DNA of 64,000 bases from Heterostelium album PN500 (Eukaryota; Evosea; Eumycetozoa; Acytosteliales; Acytosteliaceae), in the NCBI RefSeq assembly GCF_000004825.1, contig NW_008805104.1, positions 62,001 to 126,000 on the forward strand, written 5' to 3'. Of the stretch, positions 35,241 through 47,462 are shown one piece after another (position 1 is the stretch's first letter; each line of letters begins with the position of its first letter). A program made the translations under genes and the position numbers. The notes beneath the pieces are model-generated. The model was given only the letters and a program-made list of their open reading frames with translations, did no database searches and was not told where the DNA came from.

Positions 35241-36156
35241 TTAAAGTGTTTTAAATTCAGTACTTGTAACTCTCCAACCAAAGTTTACTTTCTTTTCGAT
35301 TGTTATCAATGCGAATCTGGAGAATTTAAGTGGGCCTGGGTTAACTATTTGTGTTTTACGGTGGGTTGACATTCCCGGACTGAAGTGGGTGTGACCGTGA
35401 ATGTTTAGGAAGATCTGATCGTTGTGCTCCGCAATGAAGGTGTCGAGTAATTTGCTACCGCTATGAATCGGTTCGACCGATGTATCGAGACGATCGATTG
35501 TGGTTGTCGATGAGTCGGGTCCGACGTGTGTCATCAGCAACACCGAGTCATTCTCTTTGATGGAGCCGGACGACGACGCTTCTCTCCAGGTGGCGTCTAG
35601 CTCTGACTTTAGCTGAGAGTCACTCTTGAACGGATAGCCTACCCATACTTCTTTGTCACCGCGGTAACCCGGGAGACTTCCACCAAGACCGAGCAACACT
35701 AGATCCTCAGCGATTCTAATGGTGTGACGATGCGCATTGCGAGCAAAGTTGGTGAGACGCGGACGTTTGTCGAGTGCGTTCAACAGCGTTGTTTTGGCAT
35801 CGTGGTTACCAGGCACATAGATAACATTGTAGTGTATGTTCTCTAGCATCTGTAGAGCGGTACTCATCTCACCCTCACAGACATAGACCTTCTCCATTTG
35901 ATCCTCTTCCATCGGATCGAAATTTGCAATATCTCCACTACACAATACATAATCCAATCTAGATCAATTACAATCACAATCAAATATAAATAACAAAGTT
36001 AGTAGTTGTATATATACAATAACAATAGAATATTACATACTTTTCTTTATTTTCAGATATATATTTACCAAGAGCATTTAGATTTTCATAATGTAAATGT
36101 AAGTCTGTTGCTAACAATATTCTTAATTTTGTTTTATTAATATTATTATTTTCCAT
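35241..36156 (-). CDS. Calcineurin-like metallophosphoesterase
   Basis: Exons 36156-36041 and 35958-35241 give 277 residues. The metal-binding motifs are all present in order: DLHLH, GDIAN, GNHD, THVGPD and the final GHTH. The first two motifs flank the intron, confirming the join. No signal peptide. The family hydrolyses phosphoesters; the closest subgroup (UPF/YfcE-like small MPEs) has varied substrates, so no specific reaction can be assigned. Confidence 0.92.
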
Positions 36157-36341
36157 TTTTATTAGTATTTATCTATCTATCTATCTATCAAGATTATTAA
36201 AGCTAATTGATTTGCAAATTAATATTATCACTAAGATCAATATTTCTTAAAAAAAATTAATTAATTTTAGATGAACATGTGGTGAGGTGGTAATATCAAC
36301 ATCAGTTGTTTACAAAGTTTTTGAATTATTTTACACTTTTA

Positions 36342-36417
36342 TTAAATATTGTTATTGTTATTATTGTTGTTGTTATTGTTGTTAATAGAGTTATTTAAAT
36401 TATTAGTACTATTGTAG

Positions 36418-36500
<83 letters not shown>

Positions 36501-38125
36501 AGTATTGTTATTAATACTATTGTTGTTAATATTATTGTTGTTGTTGTTGTTATTTGGTGTATTTAAGATGTTATTACTGTTGCTACTACTATGTAAAAGT
36601 TGAGATGTAATGTTTTTACCATCTTCAATGATTTTGAAACCAAATGATGCTCTTATATCTTGTGGTATCAATTCGAATTGCTTTCTAGTTAGTTTTGCCT
36701 TTTTGAATAGACTTTGTCCACCATTCTCATTGGTCAATGTTCCAAGAGTATTCCAATCCAACAATGCATTTCTTAGATCTGCACTTGTAAAATGACAATT
36801 ATTCAATCTAGACACACAGCAGTTATTATAAAAATAGAGGTTGTATGTTAATATATATATGATATATTATAGTTATTGCTGTTATAATTATTATATTGTT
36901 ACAATAAATAATAACTTACTTTGCACCTGTAAAATCACAACCTGTTAGATCAGCCTTTTGAAATTTGGCATGTTCGAGGTTGGCATTCTTAAAGATACCG
37001 TTGGTGATGATCGCACGCTGAAACAACGAGCCTGTACATGCTGCCTGTGTGAAATTCGTAGAGTGTAGATGACAGTTATTGAAACTGGCGTGTGAGAGAT
37101 TAGCTTTGACAAACGTCGACTTTGAAAGTACACTCGATGAGAATATAGTATTCTCTGCCACCACCAAATTAAAACAACATTTCTTTCCAGTTGACTTTGA
37201 TTTTTAGTTAAACAAAACAAAACATAACAAAACAAACAAAAAAAAATTAATATTACTTGATTACATTTACAATTACATTTATAAATCTACTAATCTCTTC
37301 ATTCATACATACATGTAAGAATGTAGAAAAAGAAATTCTACATCTTTCGAAATCACACTTTGAAATGATACTATGACTAAAATCTTCTTTTATGAAATCA
37401 ATAGATGATAAATCAATTTCTATCTATAATAATAATAATAATAATAGTTAATTCAATTGAGTTGAGTTAGTTAATAAATAAGTTATGTTTGTTTAGTTGT
37501 TGTTTAGTTGTTGTTTTGTTTTGTGTTTTGTTGTACTTACAATTCTCTTGTTGTTGAATTTTATATTTCCTTTGTTGAGTAGTACCTCTTTTCTTGTAAA
37601 GTCAGACTTGTTGTTTAACATCTTCTCGATGAGTTTGGTGAGAGAGTGAATCTGAAAGAATTGTGCTTCTTGCAGTACACCCTGTATCGATATACCGTCG
37701 TCTATTATCAGTTGTTTCGATGTCGGTGATCTAAGATGATTGAGCAGCACCCTAAAGTATTTGGGATCGCGATCAATTAGGAACGCGCCATTCTGATCTC
37801 TTCTCGATGATTGTAGCTTACAATCTCTACTAAACTAAAAAAGTAAAACAAAACAAAACAAAACAAACAAAAAAAAAATAATTATAAATAACTATTCTTA
37901 TTTGAAGAACAAACAAACAAACAAACAAACAAACAAACAAATCAATCATTTATGACAGATATAAAACTAATTTGTTTGTTTATTTGTAAATAGCAACTGC
38001 TAACTTACCATTTTATATAATACAGAATTTACATCATATGTTAAAGTTGATCGTGTGGTATGAAAGATTTTCCCACCCACATTGATCTTTAACCATTCAT
38101 CGTCTTCTAAATGTAGTAATTCCAT
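36342..38125 (-). CDS. kctd9: KCTD9-like BTB/T1 and pentapeptide-repeat protein
   Basis: Exons 38125-38009, 37834-37541, 37423-37313, 37194-36920 and 36807-36342 give 420 residues. N-terminal T1/BTB domain (EWLKINVGGKIFHTTRSTL, then GAFLIDRDPKYFRVLLNHLR), then pentapeptide repeats of the A(N/D)Lxx type (for example FVKANLSHASFNNCHL, FQKADLTGCDF) and finally a long Asn tract from AAC/AAT codons. In animals KCTD9 is a cullin-3 adaptor. The codons just before the chosen ATG (GGDIIINFE) resemble the human sequence upstream of the T1 domain, so there may be an upstream exon I could not place. Confidence 0.85.
36418..36501. repeat. (GTT)n microsatellite encoding poly-Asn
   Basis: About 28 TTG/GTT units on the plus strand; on the coding minus strand they read AAC and give an Asn run in the KCTD9-like protein. 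Confidence 0.95.
37909..37941. repeat. (AAAC)n microsatellite in an intron
   Basis: About eight AAAC units within the first intron of the KCTD9-like gene. Confidence 0.9.
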
Positions 38126-38653
38126 TTCAAAGTTAATGATAATATCACCACCTAATAAACATAACAATATCAATCAATAAGAACCTAAAAAAAATTGTGT
38201 CGAAATTAAAATTTAAGTTTTAATCAAAAATTTTTTTTTCCTTTTTAGTCATTACATAATAGAAGAGGTTCTAATAAGAATCATAGACAGATAGTACGAT
38301 AAATCACTAAAATCCCTGTACACAAATCACTTTCAATTTGATATCAAATCTATCTTAACTATAATATATAAATTTATTTTTTTAATTTTATAAGATTTTA
38401 TCTGATTTTTTTATGTAATGGCGTTACTGGTAAAACACCAAAAAATTCTTTGGTTTGTGAAAAAAGTTGATAACATTCTTGACAAACTTAGAAATAGTAT
38501 CAAGATTCGTCGTTTTTTAACATTTTTTTTTTTTCTTCAATGACAATATTAATTTATAATATCAATTATAATTATTATGATTATTAAATATAGTATAATA
38601 TTAAATAGTAAATAAATAAATAAATAATATAGACCATATACATGTATATTTAA
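38126..38653. other. Divergent intergenic region
   Basis: About 530 bp between a minus-strand and a plus-strand gene; may hide a 5' exon of the KCTD9-like gene. Otherwise A/T-rich. Confidence 0.4.
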
Positions 38654-40330
38654 ATGATTTATTTTAAATATTTAATGTTGCTTTCAATTTTGTTATTTTA
38701 TTTAGTTTCTGGAAAAGTATATAGTAATAATATTATAAATATTGAAAAAAATGTAAATGTAAATATTAAAACATTTTACGTTGACTATCGGTCGAATAAT
38801 CAATCGAGTTTCTGTGGTGAATCACCACTTCCAAACCAGTCTTGTCAATCCATTCAAAGGGTGCTTGACATTTATAAACAATTTCATTTCGCGGATGGAT
38901 TGAAAATTGTTATGGCAAACGGAACCTATAATTCCAGTGGTAATAGTGAATTATCGGTATTCGATATTGATTTGACAATTGGAGGTGGTGAGGGTGGACA
39001 AAATAGCGGTGGTGTTGATGATGATTTTGGTGGTCTGAAGTGGGTACAGATAGATCTTGGTGGAAAACAATTTATAAATATGTCTGAGCCAAAGGATGGG
39101 AAACCCGAGGGTATTTATACACGACTGACTCTGAACAATCTTTTGTTCAGAAATGGTTATGCTAGCGGAGAGTTTGGTGGCGCTGTTGTGTTGTCCAGTC
39201 ATCTCCACTCGAAGATCTCGCTCACCATAAACAATTGTACTTTCATAAACAATACCGCAGAGTTTGGGGAACATTGGGGTGGTGTGATCACCATTCGGTC
39301 ATCGTCTATTGTGCCGGTTAACTTTACTCTACGAGGGTGTCTCTTCCAAGAGAACAATGGAAATTCTCGCCAGGTTATATTTGCCGATCCGTCCAATACA
39401 GTCATTGAGAATTGTAATTTCTCAAACAACAAAGTATCTAATTTCATTGTAAATATTGGCTTTGGATCTATTGTTATAAAGAAATCTAGATTCATTGATA
39501 ATATCATAGAGAAAGGTTCCTTTGTTAAGGCATTTAGTAATAATGGCTTCAAACCAGCTGTTATCATTGGTTGCAGATTTATTAATAATTCCGTAAGCAG
39601 TCCTGCTCCGTTTAATGGAATGTCCACTGTATTTTACATATGGCAAACATCATCAGTATTCACCAACAATCTATTCCGGTCAAATGTTAATTGTTCTCAA
39701 ATACACTTTGACAATACCATTGTAATATCAACAAGAATCTACAACTCTACATTTTCAGAAAACATTGGTAACTCTGGAGTCGGTATCTACTCAAGATACG
39801 GAACGTTATTCATCGCAAATTCAACATTCAATAACAACACTGGTTACCTAGGAAATCATCTCTATATCGACGGTGCCAAGAAAGTTAGTATTCTCAACTC
39901 TAGCTTTAGCAATAGTCCACCATTAAACTTTGGTGATGGTCAATCAATCTATTTATTCTATGCTAAAAATGTTAGTATTACCCATTCAAGTTTTTCAAAG
40001 AATGGCGATATCAATATATATTGTTACGCTAGTCATGTATTCACACAAAACAATACGATGGGTGGAGATTCAAAGTTAGTTAAATGTGGTGTTAATTGTC
40101 ATGTTCGAGGTCAGCAAGAAGATTGTTTAAACAAAGCAGATTCAAGCGATAATTATCCCAATCCCAACGATAAACAATCAACCTATGGTATATTAGTAAT
40201 GTCAATAGTAATATTAGTTTCATTAATAATCGTGATGGTCGTCATATATATTAGACTTAAAAAAAGAAATTATAATAGACTTGTAAATTCAACATTAGAT
40301 AGTGAATCACCAAATTTATTAACAAATTAA
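38654..40330 (+). CDS. Type I membrane protein with parallel beta-helix ectodomain
   Basis: Intronless, 558 residues. Signal peptide (residues 1-24), then a large ectodomain made of beta-helix coils of the type LTINNCTFINNTAEFGEHWGG, SRFIDNI and STFNNNTG, as in pectin-lyase-fold proteins, with many N-glycosylation sites. A single membrane helix is predicted at about 508-532 (GILVMSIVILVSLIIVMVVI) and a short basic cytosolic tail. It is a more distant member of the same broad family as the minus-strand genes at 41.7-46.4 kb but has no introns. Cell-surface adhesion or recognition is an inference. Confidence 0.85.
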   Translation: MIYFKYLMLLSILLFYLVSGKVYSNNIINIEKNVNVNIKTFYVDYRSNNQSSFCGESPLPNQSCQSIQRVLDIYKQFHFADGLKIVMANGTYNSSGNSELSVFDIDLTIGGGEGGQNSGGVDDDFGGLKWVQIDLGGKQFINMSEPKDGKPEGIYTRLTLNNLLFRNGYASGEFGGAVVLSSHLHSKISLTINNCTFINNTAEFGEHWGGVITIRSSSIVPVNFTLRGCLFQENNGNSRQVIFADPSNTVIENCNFSNNKVSNFIVNIGFGSIVIKKSRFIDNIIEKGSFVKAFSNNGFKPAVIIGCRFINNSVSSPAPFNGMSTVFYIWQTSSVFTNNLFRSNVNCSQIHFDNTIVISTRIYNSTFSENIGNSGVGIYSRYGTLFIANSTFNNNTGYLGNHLYIDGAKKVSILNSSFSNSPPLNFGDGQSIYLFYAKNVSITHSSFSKNGDINIYCYASHVFTQNNTMGGDSKLVKCGVNCHVRGQQEDCLNKADSSDNYPNPNDKQSTYGILVMSIVILVSLIIVMVVIYIRLKKRNYNRLVNSTLDSESPNLLTN

Positions 40331-40545
40331 ATAAACTATTATTACTGGGTGAACATGTGATTGTTATTCTATATATGTATATATTTATATTGTTGAATCT
40401 GATATCATGCAATAGAGTTATCTTTTTTATTAATTTAAATTTTTGTTTGAAAAAAAAAACAAATAAAAATAATTAAAATTCCTTTTTTGATTCAATTTAC
40501 ATCTTTTATTTTGATTTATTGATTCGACTGTCTGTAAACCTTCCT
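40331..40545. other. Spacer
   Basis: Short A/T-rich spacer; no feature seen. Confidence 0.3.
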
Positions 40546-41406
40546 ATTGTAATTATAGAAGATGTGTTAATTCTGGTGAAACTTGTGGAGGAAACGATAT
40601 AGCTCTATGGTATGTGTAATAAATAAATAATATTATTCTTACTACTATTATTGTTTTATTAATTAGTTAATTTTAAAATAGAGGACCTATTTGTTATCAC
40701 CATATCGATGTCTTGTAAATATTTATTTGATAAATGAATAGTATAAATAATTTCTTTGTTTATTTATTGAATCACATTATTTTTATTTTTAATAATTTAG
40801 ATTGGAACATGTCAACAACCGGTGAAACAAGGTGGAAGTTGTGAATATACTTTCGATTGTAATCATATGGAGGGCGATTACTGTGTTGAGACAGACCCAG
40901 GTGTTAAAGTTTGTTTGCCAGCCAACTTTGGTTATTTCAATGAAGAGTGCACTCGTCAATCCTATTGCATTTTGGGATTGGAGTGTAATACCGACAATAT
41001 CTGTGATGTAGATAATGGAACTTGTATCCCAATAAGAGTGAGACCCAACTAGTGTATCTTATTCTCCAATATCAATGATTGTACATCAGCATTGTGTGTG
41101 CCACAACCCAACTTGAATCCACATTTCGGTATCTGTAAGATAACAACAGAGGTAAGTGATCCTTATATAACAACAAGAACAACATGTGATTTCTTTAAGA
41201 ATCAATATGTATGTAATTAATTAAAGATCATTGACAAGTTTATTTTCGAGTCTAACTTTAATATGTTAATATTATTATAAAAAGTGTATTATAACAAATG
41301 GAACATCGTTTGGAAAGTGTACGAATTCACCAGAACCAACATATAGATTATGTAACAGGAGAGAGGAGTGTAATCATTATGAATTCTGTCTATGTGATTT
41401 TCAATA
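40546..41406 (+). pseudogene. Cys-rich secreted-type protein gene, probably broken
   Basis: Pieces of a Cys-rich protein appear in order at about 40556-40610 (RCVNSGETCGGNDI), 40683-40715, 40801-41052 (PVKQGGSCEYTFDCNHMEG, FGYFNEECTRQSYCILGLEC), 41053-41150 (NINDCTSALCVPQPN) and 41285-41406 (CTNSPEPTYRLCNRREECNH). An in-frame TAG separates the third and fourth pieces with no room for an intron, the first join does not keep phase, and no start or signal peptide is visible. It resembles secreted Cys-rich dictyostelid proteins with evenly spaced cysteines. I regard it as a remnant, though unusual splicing could rescue part of it. Confidence 0.6.
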
Positions 41407-41728
41407 ACCCACGAGCAAACGGTAGTAACTGTTACAAATTATTATCTGTATGTTAATCGATTCTATTATTAAATGTATATCATCATTATTAATTTTATTA
41501 TCTACTGTACATATGTTTAGATTATCATTAGTATTGTTATTATTAATGATATAAATATCTTTTGCACAACTATTGTTTTTCATATCTATCTTCTTACACT
41601 CTCTGACAATATTTAATATTTGATATAATAAATATTAATAAAAAAATTATAGAAAGGAGTTTTAACTTTACAAATACACTTTCAATTTAATTGTATCAAA
41701 AATTTTTTTTATTACATGAGAATGAAGT
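41407..41728. other. Convergent intergenic region
   Basis: About 320 bp between the plus-strand Cys-rich remnant and the minus-strand beta-helix gene. A/T-rich; nothing else seen. Confidence 0.4.
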
Positions 41729-43983
41729 TTATTTTCTCACACCTTTGATGATGGCAACGATGAAAAAGAAAAGAGAAGCGAAACAAGTTGCAAATAAAAA
41801 TGCCAATGCCAAAAGTGGATTGGTATTTTGATCGTTGCTGTCAGATTGTTCATTTGAAGATGAACCTGAGTAGGATGAAGTGGTGGTGTACCAACTCGAT
41901 GTTGATGATGAACTGAAAGATGGCCATCCAGTTGTGAATGATCCAGTTGTCGATGAGAAAGTAGACCATCCGGATGTCCATGATCCAGATGTTGATATTG
42001 ATGATGTTGTTGCCCATCCTGATCCATCGGAACCTGTTGTGCCTGATGAAAAATCACTTGTTCCTGATGAGTATTCAGTTGTTCCTTCGGTTGTGAAAGA
42101 TGGTATGGGTGTTTGTGTTGGTGTAGGTGTTGGATCTACCATATTATCAATTTGTAAACAAGTATTTGGAGTTGTTTGTGAGCCAAAGAATAATTGTGAA
42201 TTGATTGGACAATCATCTCTATTGTTCAAATTTTGAATATTATATTTCAAATAATTGGTATAATATGGTGGGAAATGTTGATATACACTAGGGTATAATA
42301 ATTATATTGTTTTTCACATTAGTTATTTTAGATTATTAAAAGAATAGCTGAGAGATAAAATAAATATAATGGATTGTATATAAAGCATGATACCTACAAA
42401 GTTGGTAAAAAGAATTTACCACCAATCAATCGAATGGAGCTTTGGGAATTGAAATATATACTGGCGGAAGTAGATATTCCACGATTATTCTTAAATATCG
42501 CTAGTGTTAAATTGAACGCACCACTTTCACGGTCTTGTACTTGAGTTGCCTGATTGTATGAAAAACAATAAATTAATATTTAAACAAGTTTGTAATTAAA
42601 TGATACTTACAATTCCACCACCATAAAGTGCAATATTATCTGTGAATAGCGAATATGATACATCAAATATAATAAGTCCTTGAGTATTTTGTCCTAAATA
42701 CTAATTATTATTAATTTATTGTTTCTATGTTAGTAACTATTAATCGAAATAAATATGAAATATAAATAGATAGTTACCAAAGCACCACCATATCCATTAA
42801 TTGCTTTGTTGGAATCAAAGTTATTGGAGTAAAGTCTAACATTTCTTTCAGAGCAAACTCTGACTGCACCACCACTACCAGTGATAGCTGTATTATAAAG
42901 GAATACATTGCTGTTGATTTGAACATTTCCGAAATCTGAATAAATGGCACCTCCATGTTGATTAGCAGTGTTGTTAGAGAAAATTGAATTATAGACATTA
43001 ATTGATGATCCAATTGTATAGAGAGCACCACCGTAAGAACCTACATTATTGTAAAATCTTGAATTGAAAACATTAAGTGATGGAGTACTATCCAATATTC
43101 CAATAGCTCCACCTATAAGTTTTATGAAAAAGTAATAATATATGTTAGTTGAATTGAATATATTAAAAATGGTGATGTTTAATGGTTAATATATTTACCA
43201 GGTCCATTTGATGTACAATTGATGAAAAGTGAATCGGTGACAGTTGCAGAAAGTCTGTAGAGGGTGACAGCACCTGATTCAATGAATTGACTGTTGGAGT
43301 GAGCATTTCTAATTGTAACATTGTGCAAATTGAGTTCGGAAATTCTGTTATTCTCCCCATTCATATAGATGCAACTTCTTCTTTGAGTGTTCTCGTCATA
43401 GCTTGCACAATCAATTTCAATACTTGAAATATTGACTCTAATTTGGGAATCTGTGACTATATTTAAGAAATAATTATCCTATTAACAATAAATATATAAA
43501 TAGTTATTAGTTGGTAGTTATTTAAAAAAATAAAAATTTTAATTAAGATATGGATTAAATATTCGATTTATTTTAATTTTGAACAGTTTCTTCTTTACTT
43601 ACATAACATTTAAAAGAGACACCTGAAGATACATTGAATGGTTTGATATTGACGAATAGATCGTTACTCAAAGAGATTGAAGTGGGTTGAACACAATCAT
43701 AGACACCATCTTTAACCAAGATATTGTAGGTTCCGAATTGTTGAGCTTGACCTGATGATAAACATGCTGTGATCGATGGACATATCATAACATCGTATTG
43801 ATTGTATGTTGTACAATCCATCGAGTATTTATCATTGTTAATTCTTTGATCTACAATACATCGAGGAATCGATGAGGAGGCAGCATCGATATCACTTGAT
43901 GACACTGATACTGACCATGAACATACCAACAACAATGTTGATATAAATATAATACTTTTATATCTATAATTACTAATAATCAT
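41729..43983 (-). CDS. Beta-helix membrane protein with Ser/Thr-rich stalk, copy A
   Basis: Six exons in phase: 43983-43603, 43478-43199, 43112-42778, 42700-42611, 42549-42398, 42287-41729; 598 residues. Signal peptide (ends near SVSVSS), an N-terminal module (CIVDQRINNDKYSMDCTTYN, ACLSSGQAQQFGTYNILVKD), then beta-helix coils (SRFYNNVGSYGGALYT, SIFSNNTANQHGGAIYS, NNFDSNKAINGYGGAL), a Ser/Thr/Gly/Trp-rich stalk (GSWTSGWSTFSSTTG), and a membrane helix near the C terminus (LLALAFLFATCFASLFFFIVAI) with a short basic end. Nearly identical in its first two and last exons to copy B at 51.3-53.5 kb but diverged in the middle exons. Probable cell-surface protein; ligand unknown. Confidence 0.85.
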
Positions 43984-44386
43984 TTTAAATTCACAATTAT
44001 TAATTAAATTAATTGAATAACTATGATTTGCCTTTAAAAGAACAGGAAAAAGGAATAAAAAAAAAAGAAAATGTGGTTAAGCTTTTTAGGTGAGTCACAA
44101 GCCGATAAGAACTAATTTTAAACACAGTTTTATCAAGCACACAACCCTGCACTTTAAAAAAAAAATTTTGAGCCCAATATCCAACAATAATTCTAAAGAT
44201 AATAGTTCAGTACATTCCATTTCGATCACAAATAGAACTAAATTTTTTCTTTGTGTTAAAAATATCTATTTTGTTAAATATCCAGATTTTTGATCCAAAA
44301 AGATTCTTTTTTTTTTTTTGATGTTGTCATTATATTATTGGAAAAGTTAGGTTATAGAAATGATAATTTATTTTACAAAAGAGGAA
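43984..44386. other. Intergenic spacer
   Basis: About 400 bp; promoter of copy A and the 3' end of the next minus-strand gene. A/T-rich, no gene. Confidence 0.4.
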
Positions 44387-46414
44387 TTATAAAATATAGA
44401 ATCTAATTTGGAAAGCAATTAATGAAAGAGCAAAATATAAACATTTGTTAATATCGCTTGATAATTGGGAGCCCGAGTTGGTTAATGGTTTAATTACTTC
44501 TGAACCATCATTTCCACTTCTTTGGTTAGGATATATCTCTTCTGAACTTCCACTTTTTGTGTTCAATTCTTCAGAACCTCTTCCAGGTAAGTTAAATTCT
44601 TCCAAACTGCCACTAGTAGTATAATTCTGAGAGTTATTTCCTGGAAGTTCTGTAGTGTTAAATACATTGTATTCAATCTTTAAACATTTACTCAGTATTG
44701 AATTTGGATAAAAGAAAACTTGCGAATCGAAAGGGCAATCTTTTGAAGTTTCATTGAAATATTCGTATTTTAATACTGTGTCATAGTAGTCTGGGAAATT
44801 CTTTGTACTATTTCAAAATTTAATTAATAATTTTTTTAAAAATTTAAAAGTTATACCTTTATCTACTTACTCTTTTGAAGAAATAAATCTACCACCCGTA
44901 AAATTTATATTTTTATAATAGATATTAGGGAAATATATACTGTCTGCTGAAATTAAAGCATCATTACCTATAAATTCAGTACCAATAAAATCAAATACTC
45001 CTGTTGTTGTAATTCCCTAAAAATAGTATTTAGAATGTTAAATTGAGTAAATTATTTAACAAATGTTTTATGGATCTTACAATTGCTCCACCAAAAGCAG
45101 CAGTGTTATTTGAGAATCTTGAATTAGTTATTCCAATAGAAACATTTAATGAATATGAAGATAAAAGCTAAAATATTTTTTAAAAAAGTTAGATTAACAT
45201 TAAAATTGTTTAAATTTAATACTATATTTACCAAAGAACCACCAAATCCATTTGAAGCTGAATTCAACTCAAAAATATTATTATTGAGTTTTGAATTATC
45301 TGATTTAATAGTAACTGCACCACCACCTTGATTTGCTTTATTTTTTGAAAAAAAGCAATTCGAAATTTTAGTTGACATGGTTGAGTAGAGTGCACCTCCA
45401 TTGAAAGTTGCCGAATTATTTACAAAATGAGAGTCATTCACCTGGGTACTGATACCTGGACCGGTATAGATAGCACCTCCATAAGATCCTTTATTATTTA
45501 TAAAAGTAGAATTTGAAACTGACATTGTACATCTCACGTCTCCATATACACCAATAGCTCCACCTATAAATTTGTATTAGATTCGTATATATATGTTAAA
45601 TATATTTTTAAAAATAAATACCTTTTGACGAACAGTTAATAAATTTAGAATTTATTATTTCCAATGACACTCCAAAAAGAGAAACTACACTTGATTGTTC
45701 AGAATCATTTATTATCAAAGCATTAAGAACTGTAACATTGTTCAATTTCAACTTTGAAATAGAAGAAGGGGAATAGATTTCTTTTTTTATATAGATAATA
45801 CTGCTAGTAATACTAGGGTCATTCGAAGTACCATCTATTTCAATTCCTGTAATATTTACTTCTAATGAGTATGAAGTTGTTAAATTTAAGAATAAATTAT
45901 TTCCCTAAAATTAAAAATTAATTTAATATTATATTGTATTAATTAATAAGCTAGATGAACTTACAATACATTTAAAAGATACTTTTGATGATTCATTGAA
46001 AGGTTTAATATCAATAAATAAATTACGGTCTAACAATATCGGTTTGGTTTGAACACATTCATGTATACCATCTTCAACCAAGATTTGATACCTATTGAAT
46101 GTCTTTATATAATTTGATTGAAGACAAGCTTCTATAGATTGGCAGACTAAAACATCTTGTTCATTGTTCTTGCAATTCAAAGAGAGTGCACCGATATCTC
46201 TTAGCTTCTCGACAATGCAACTTGGACTACCTTCTCTTACATTAACATCCCTAGCTAATACTAATAAACCTGAAAACACTAAAAACAAAATAGAATAAAT
46301 AAAAAAATTGAAAGTTAATTCTAATTGACATTTAGAAATCAAAAAACTAGAATAACAATGATTTATATCGGTCAGCATAACCCAAATTAATATTTTTAAT
46401 CTATCTGTTGACAT
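44387..46414 (-). CDS. Beta-helix protein, probably GPI-anchored
   Basis: Six exons in phase: 46414-45965, 45904-45622, 45563-45232, 45167-45081, 45016-44871, 44807-44387; about 572 residues. Same exon plan and phases as copy A, so a true paralogue, but diverged throughout. Coils such as STFINNKGSYGGAIYTGPG, SHFVNNSATFNGGALYS and FSKNKANQGGGAVTI are visible. Instead of a membrane helix with a basic tail it ends in a small-residue site (NSGSQLSSD) followed by a hydrophobic end (INKCLYFALSLIAFQIRFYI), the pattern of a GPI-anchor signal. The start is uncertain: the hydrophobic segment FFIYSILFLVFSGLLVLA, likely the signal peptide, lies about 50 residues after the chosen Met, so a later start or a missed intron is possible. 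Confidence 0.75.
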
Positions 46415-46456
46415 TATATAAAAAAAAAAATTCAGTTGTAATCTTTTCATCTTCAC

Positions 46457-46570
46457 CAGTTTTTCAAAAAATATACAAATAAATTAACACAAAATAAAAT
46501 GGGTGTGGTAAAACACATATGTGTGATCAATAGTCATCCACAGAAGTAAAATGTAAAAAATTAACAAATT
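46457..46570. other. Spacer
   Basis: Short upstream region of the preceding minus-strand gene; no feature seen. Confidence 0.3.
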
Positions 46571-46580
46571 TTGTTTTTTT

Positions 46581-46700
46581 CTAGTTAATCTTTCTTCAGA
46601 GTCTCCTGTAACTCCTCATACAGCATATCCGTCAATACCAATAAGAATTCATGAGAATCTAGTTGTTCTCCTCTAAAAGCTTCAAGTTTTTTGATCCAAC
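46581..46700 (-). pseudogene. Fragment of a ubiquitin-specific protease
   Basis: On the minus strand about 37 residues read through to a stop with no start: FRGEQLDSHEFLLVLTDMLY preceded by WIKKLEA and followed by EELQETLKKD. This matches the QQDAHEF(L) block of USP-type deubiquitinases. The next upstream sequence (about 46700-46800) has another coding-like stretch in a different frame (FEESRLLKYFDQAKDINI), so this looks like a broken gene piece. Short, so confidence is moderate. Confidence 0.5.
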
Positions 46701-46799
46701 TATATTAATATCTTTTGCTTGGTCGAAATATTTTAATAATCTAGATTCTTCAAAAACATTAAAGTTTGAATAACAGAATGAATAATAATAAAATATCTA

Positions 46800-47371
46800 G
46801 ATATCATCAATAAAGGAATCCCATACACTCCTCTTTAAGTTTAACAAAGACAATTAGTACTAATACTAATATTATCAATTCGATCAAGTAAATCAGACAA
46901 TAGAGAGAAATAAAAATCATGTTTCAAAATTAACATAGTATACTATAGTACAATACAACATAACATTGTTGGATCATTACAAACTAATTTTACTAAATCC
47001 ATTCCCCGACCTATTGAAAAGACTTGTATAAATAAATTGGACATTAAATTGTGTAGAAAGAGGGTGACTTTGAAATATTATTAATATAACAATTCTTTAT
47101 TTTTAAAACTAATTTTTTTGTTTTTATTTTAAAAAACTAGTTAAAGTATAATTTTAATGGTGAGAAACATTGCAAAGACCTCAAGGATTAGGTAATGGTT
47201 CTTAACAGTAAAAGTCACAGATATCACACCGGATCAAGCTTCACCAATTACAACAGAAAAAGGAACTTAGGTCCAAAACTATTAGAGTTTGAAAATAATG
47301 TACCACCTCTAAAAATTGTGAAAAACAGCCACAACCACTATCATTGAAAAAAATTTCACACATGTATTTAA
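46800..47371. other. Non-coding stretch with gene debris
   Basis: A/T-rich. Near 47213-47270 on the plus strand a short frame reads VKVTDITPDQASPITTEKGT, loosely like an IPT/TIG domain repeat, but is too short to call. Confidence 0.3.
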
Positions 47372-47462
47372 GTTTTTTTTTTTTTTAAACAATAAAAAAA
47401 CTTTTACTTATACATTTGTAAGACAATAGCTTCCAAAGAGAACAATATTCTTTCGATTCAGA
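47372..47462 (+). repeat. Left terminal inverted repeat
   Basis: 91 bp, pairs with 48156-48246; differences only near GTAAGAC/GTAAAAC and AACAATA/AACGATA. Confidence 0.9.

Noticed and set aside
36418-36603. Poly-Leu plus-strand frame
   Set aside because: It is the opposite strand of the Asn-coding microsatellite in the KCTD9-like gene.
47213-47270. IPT/TIG-like peptide (VTDITPDQASP) that could hint at a tgr-type gene
   Set aside because: Fewer than 20 residues, a stop directly after it and no second repeat.
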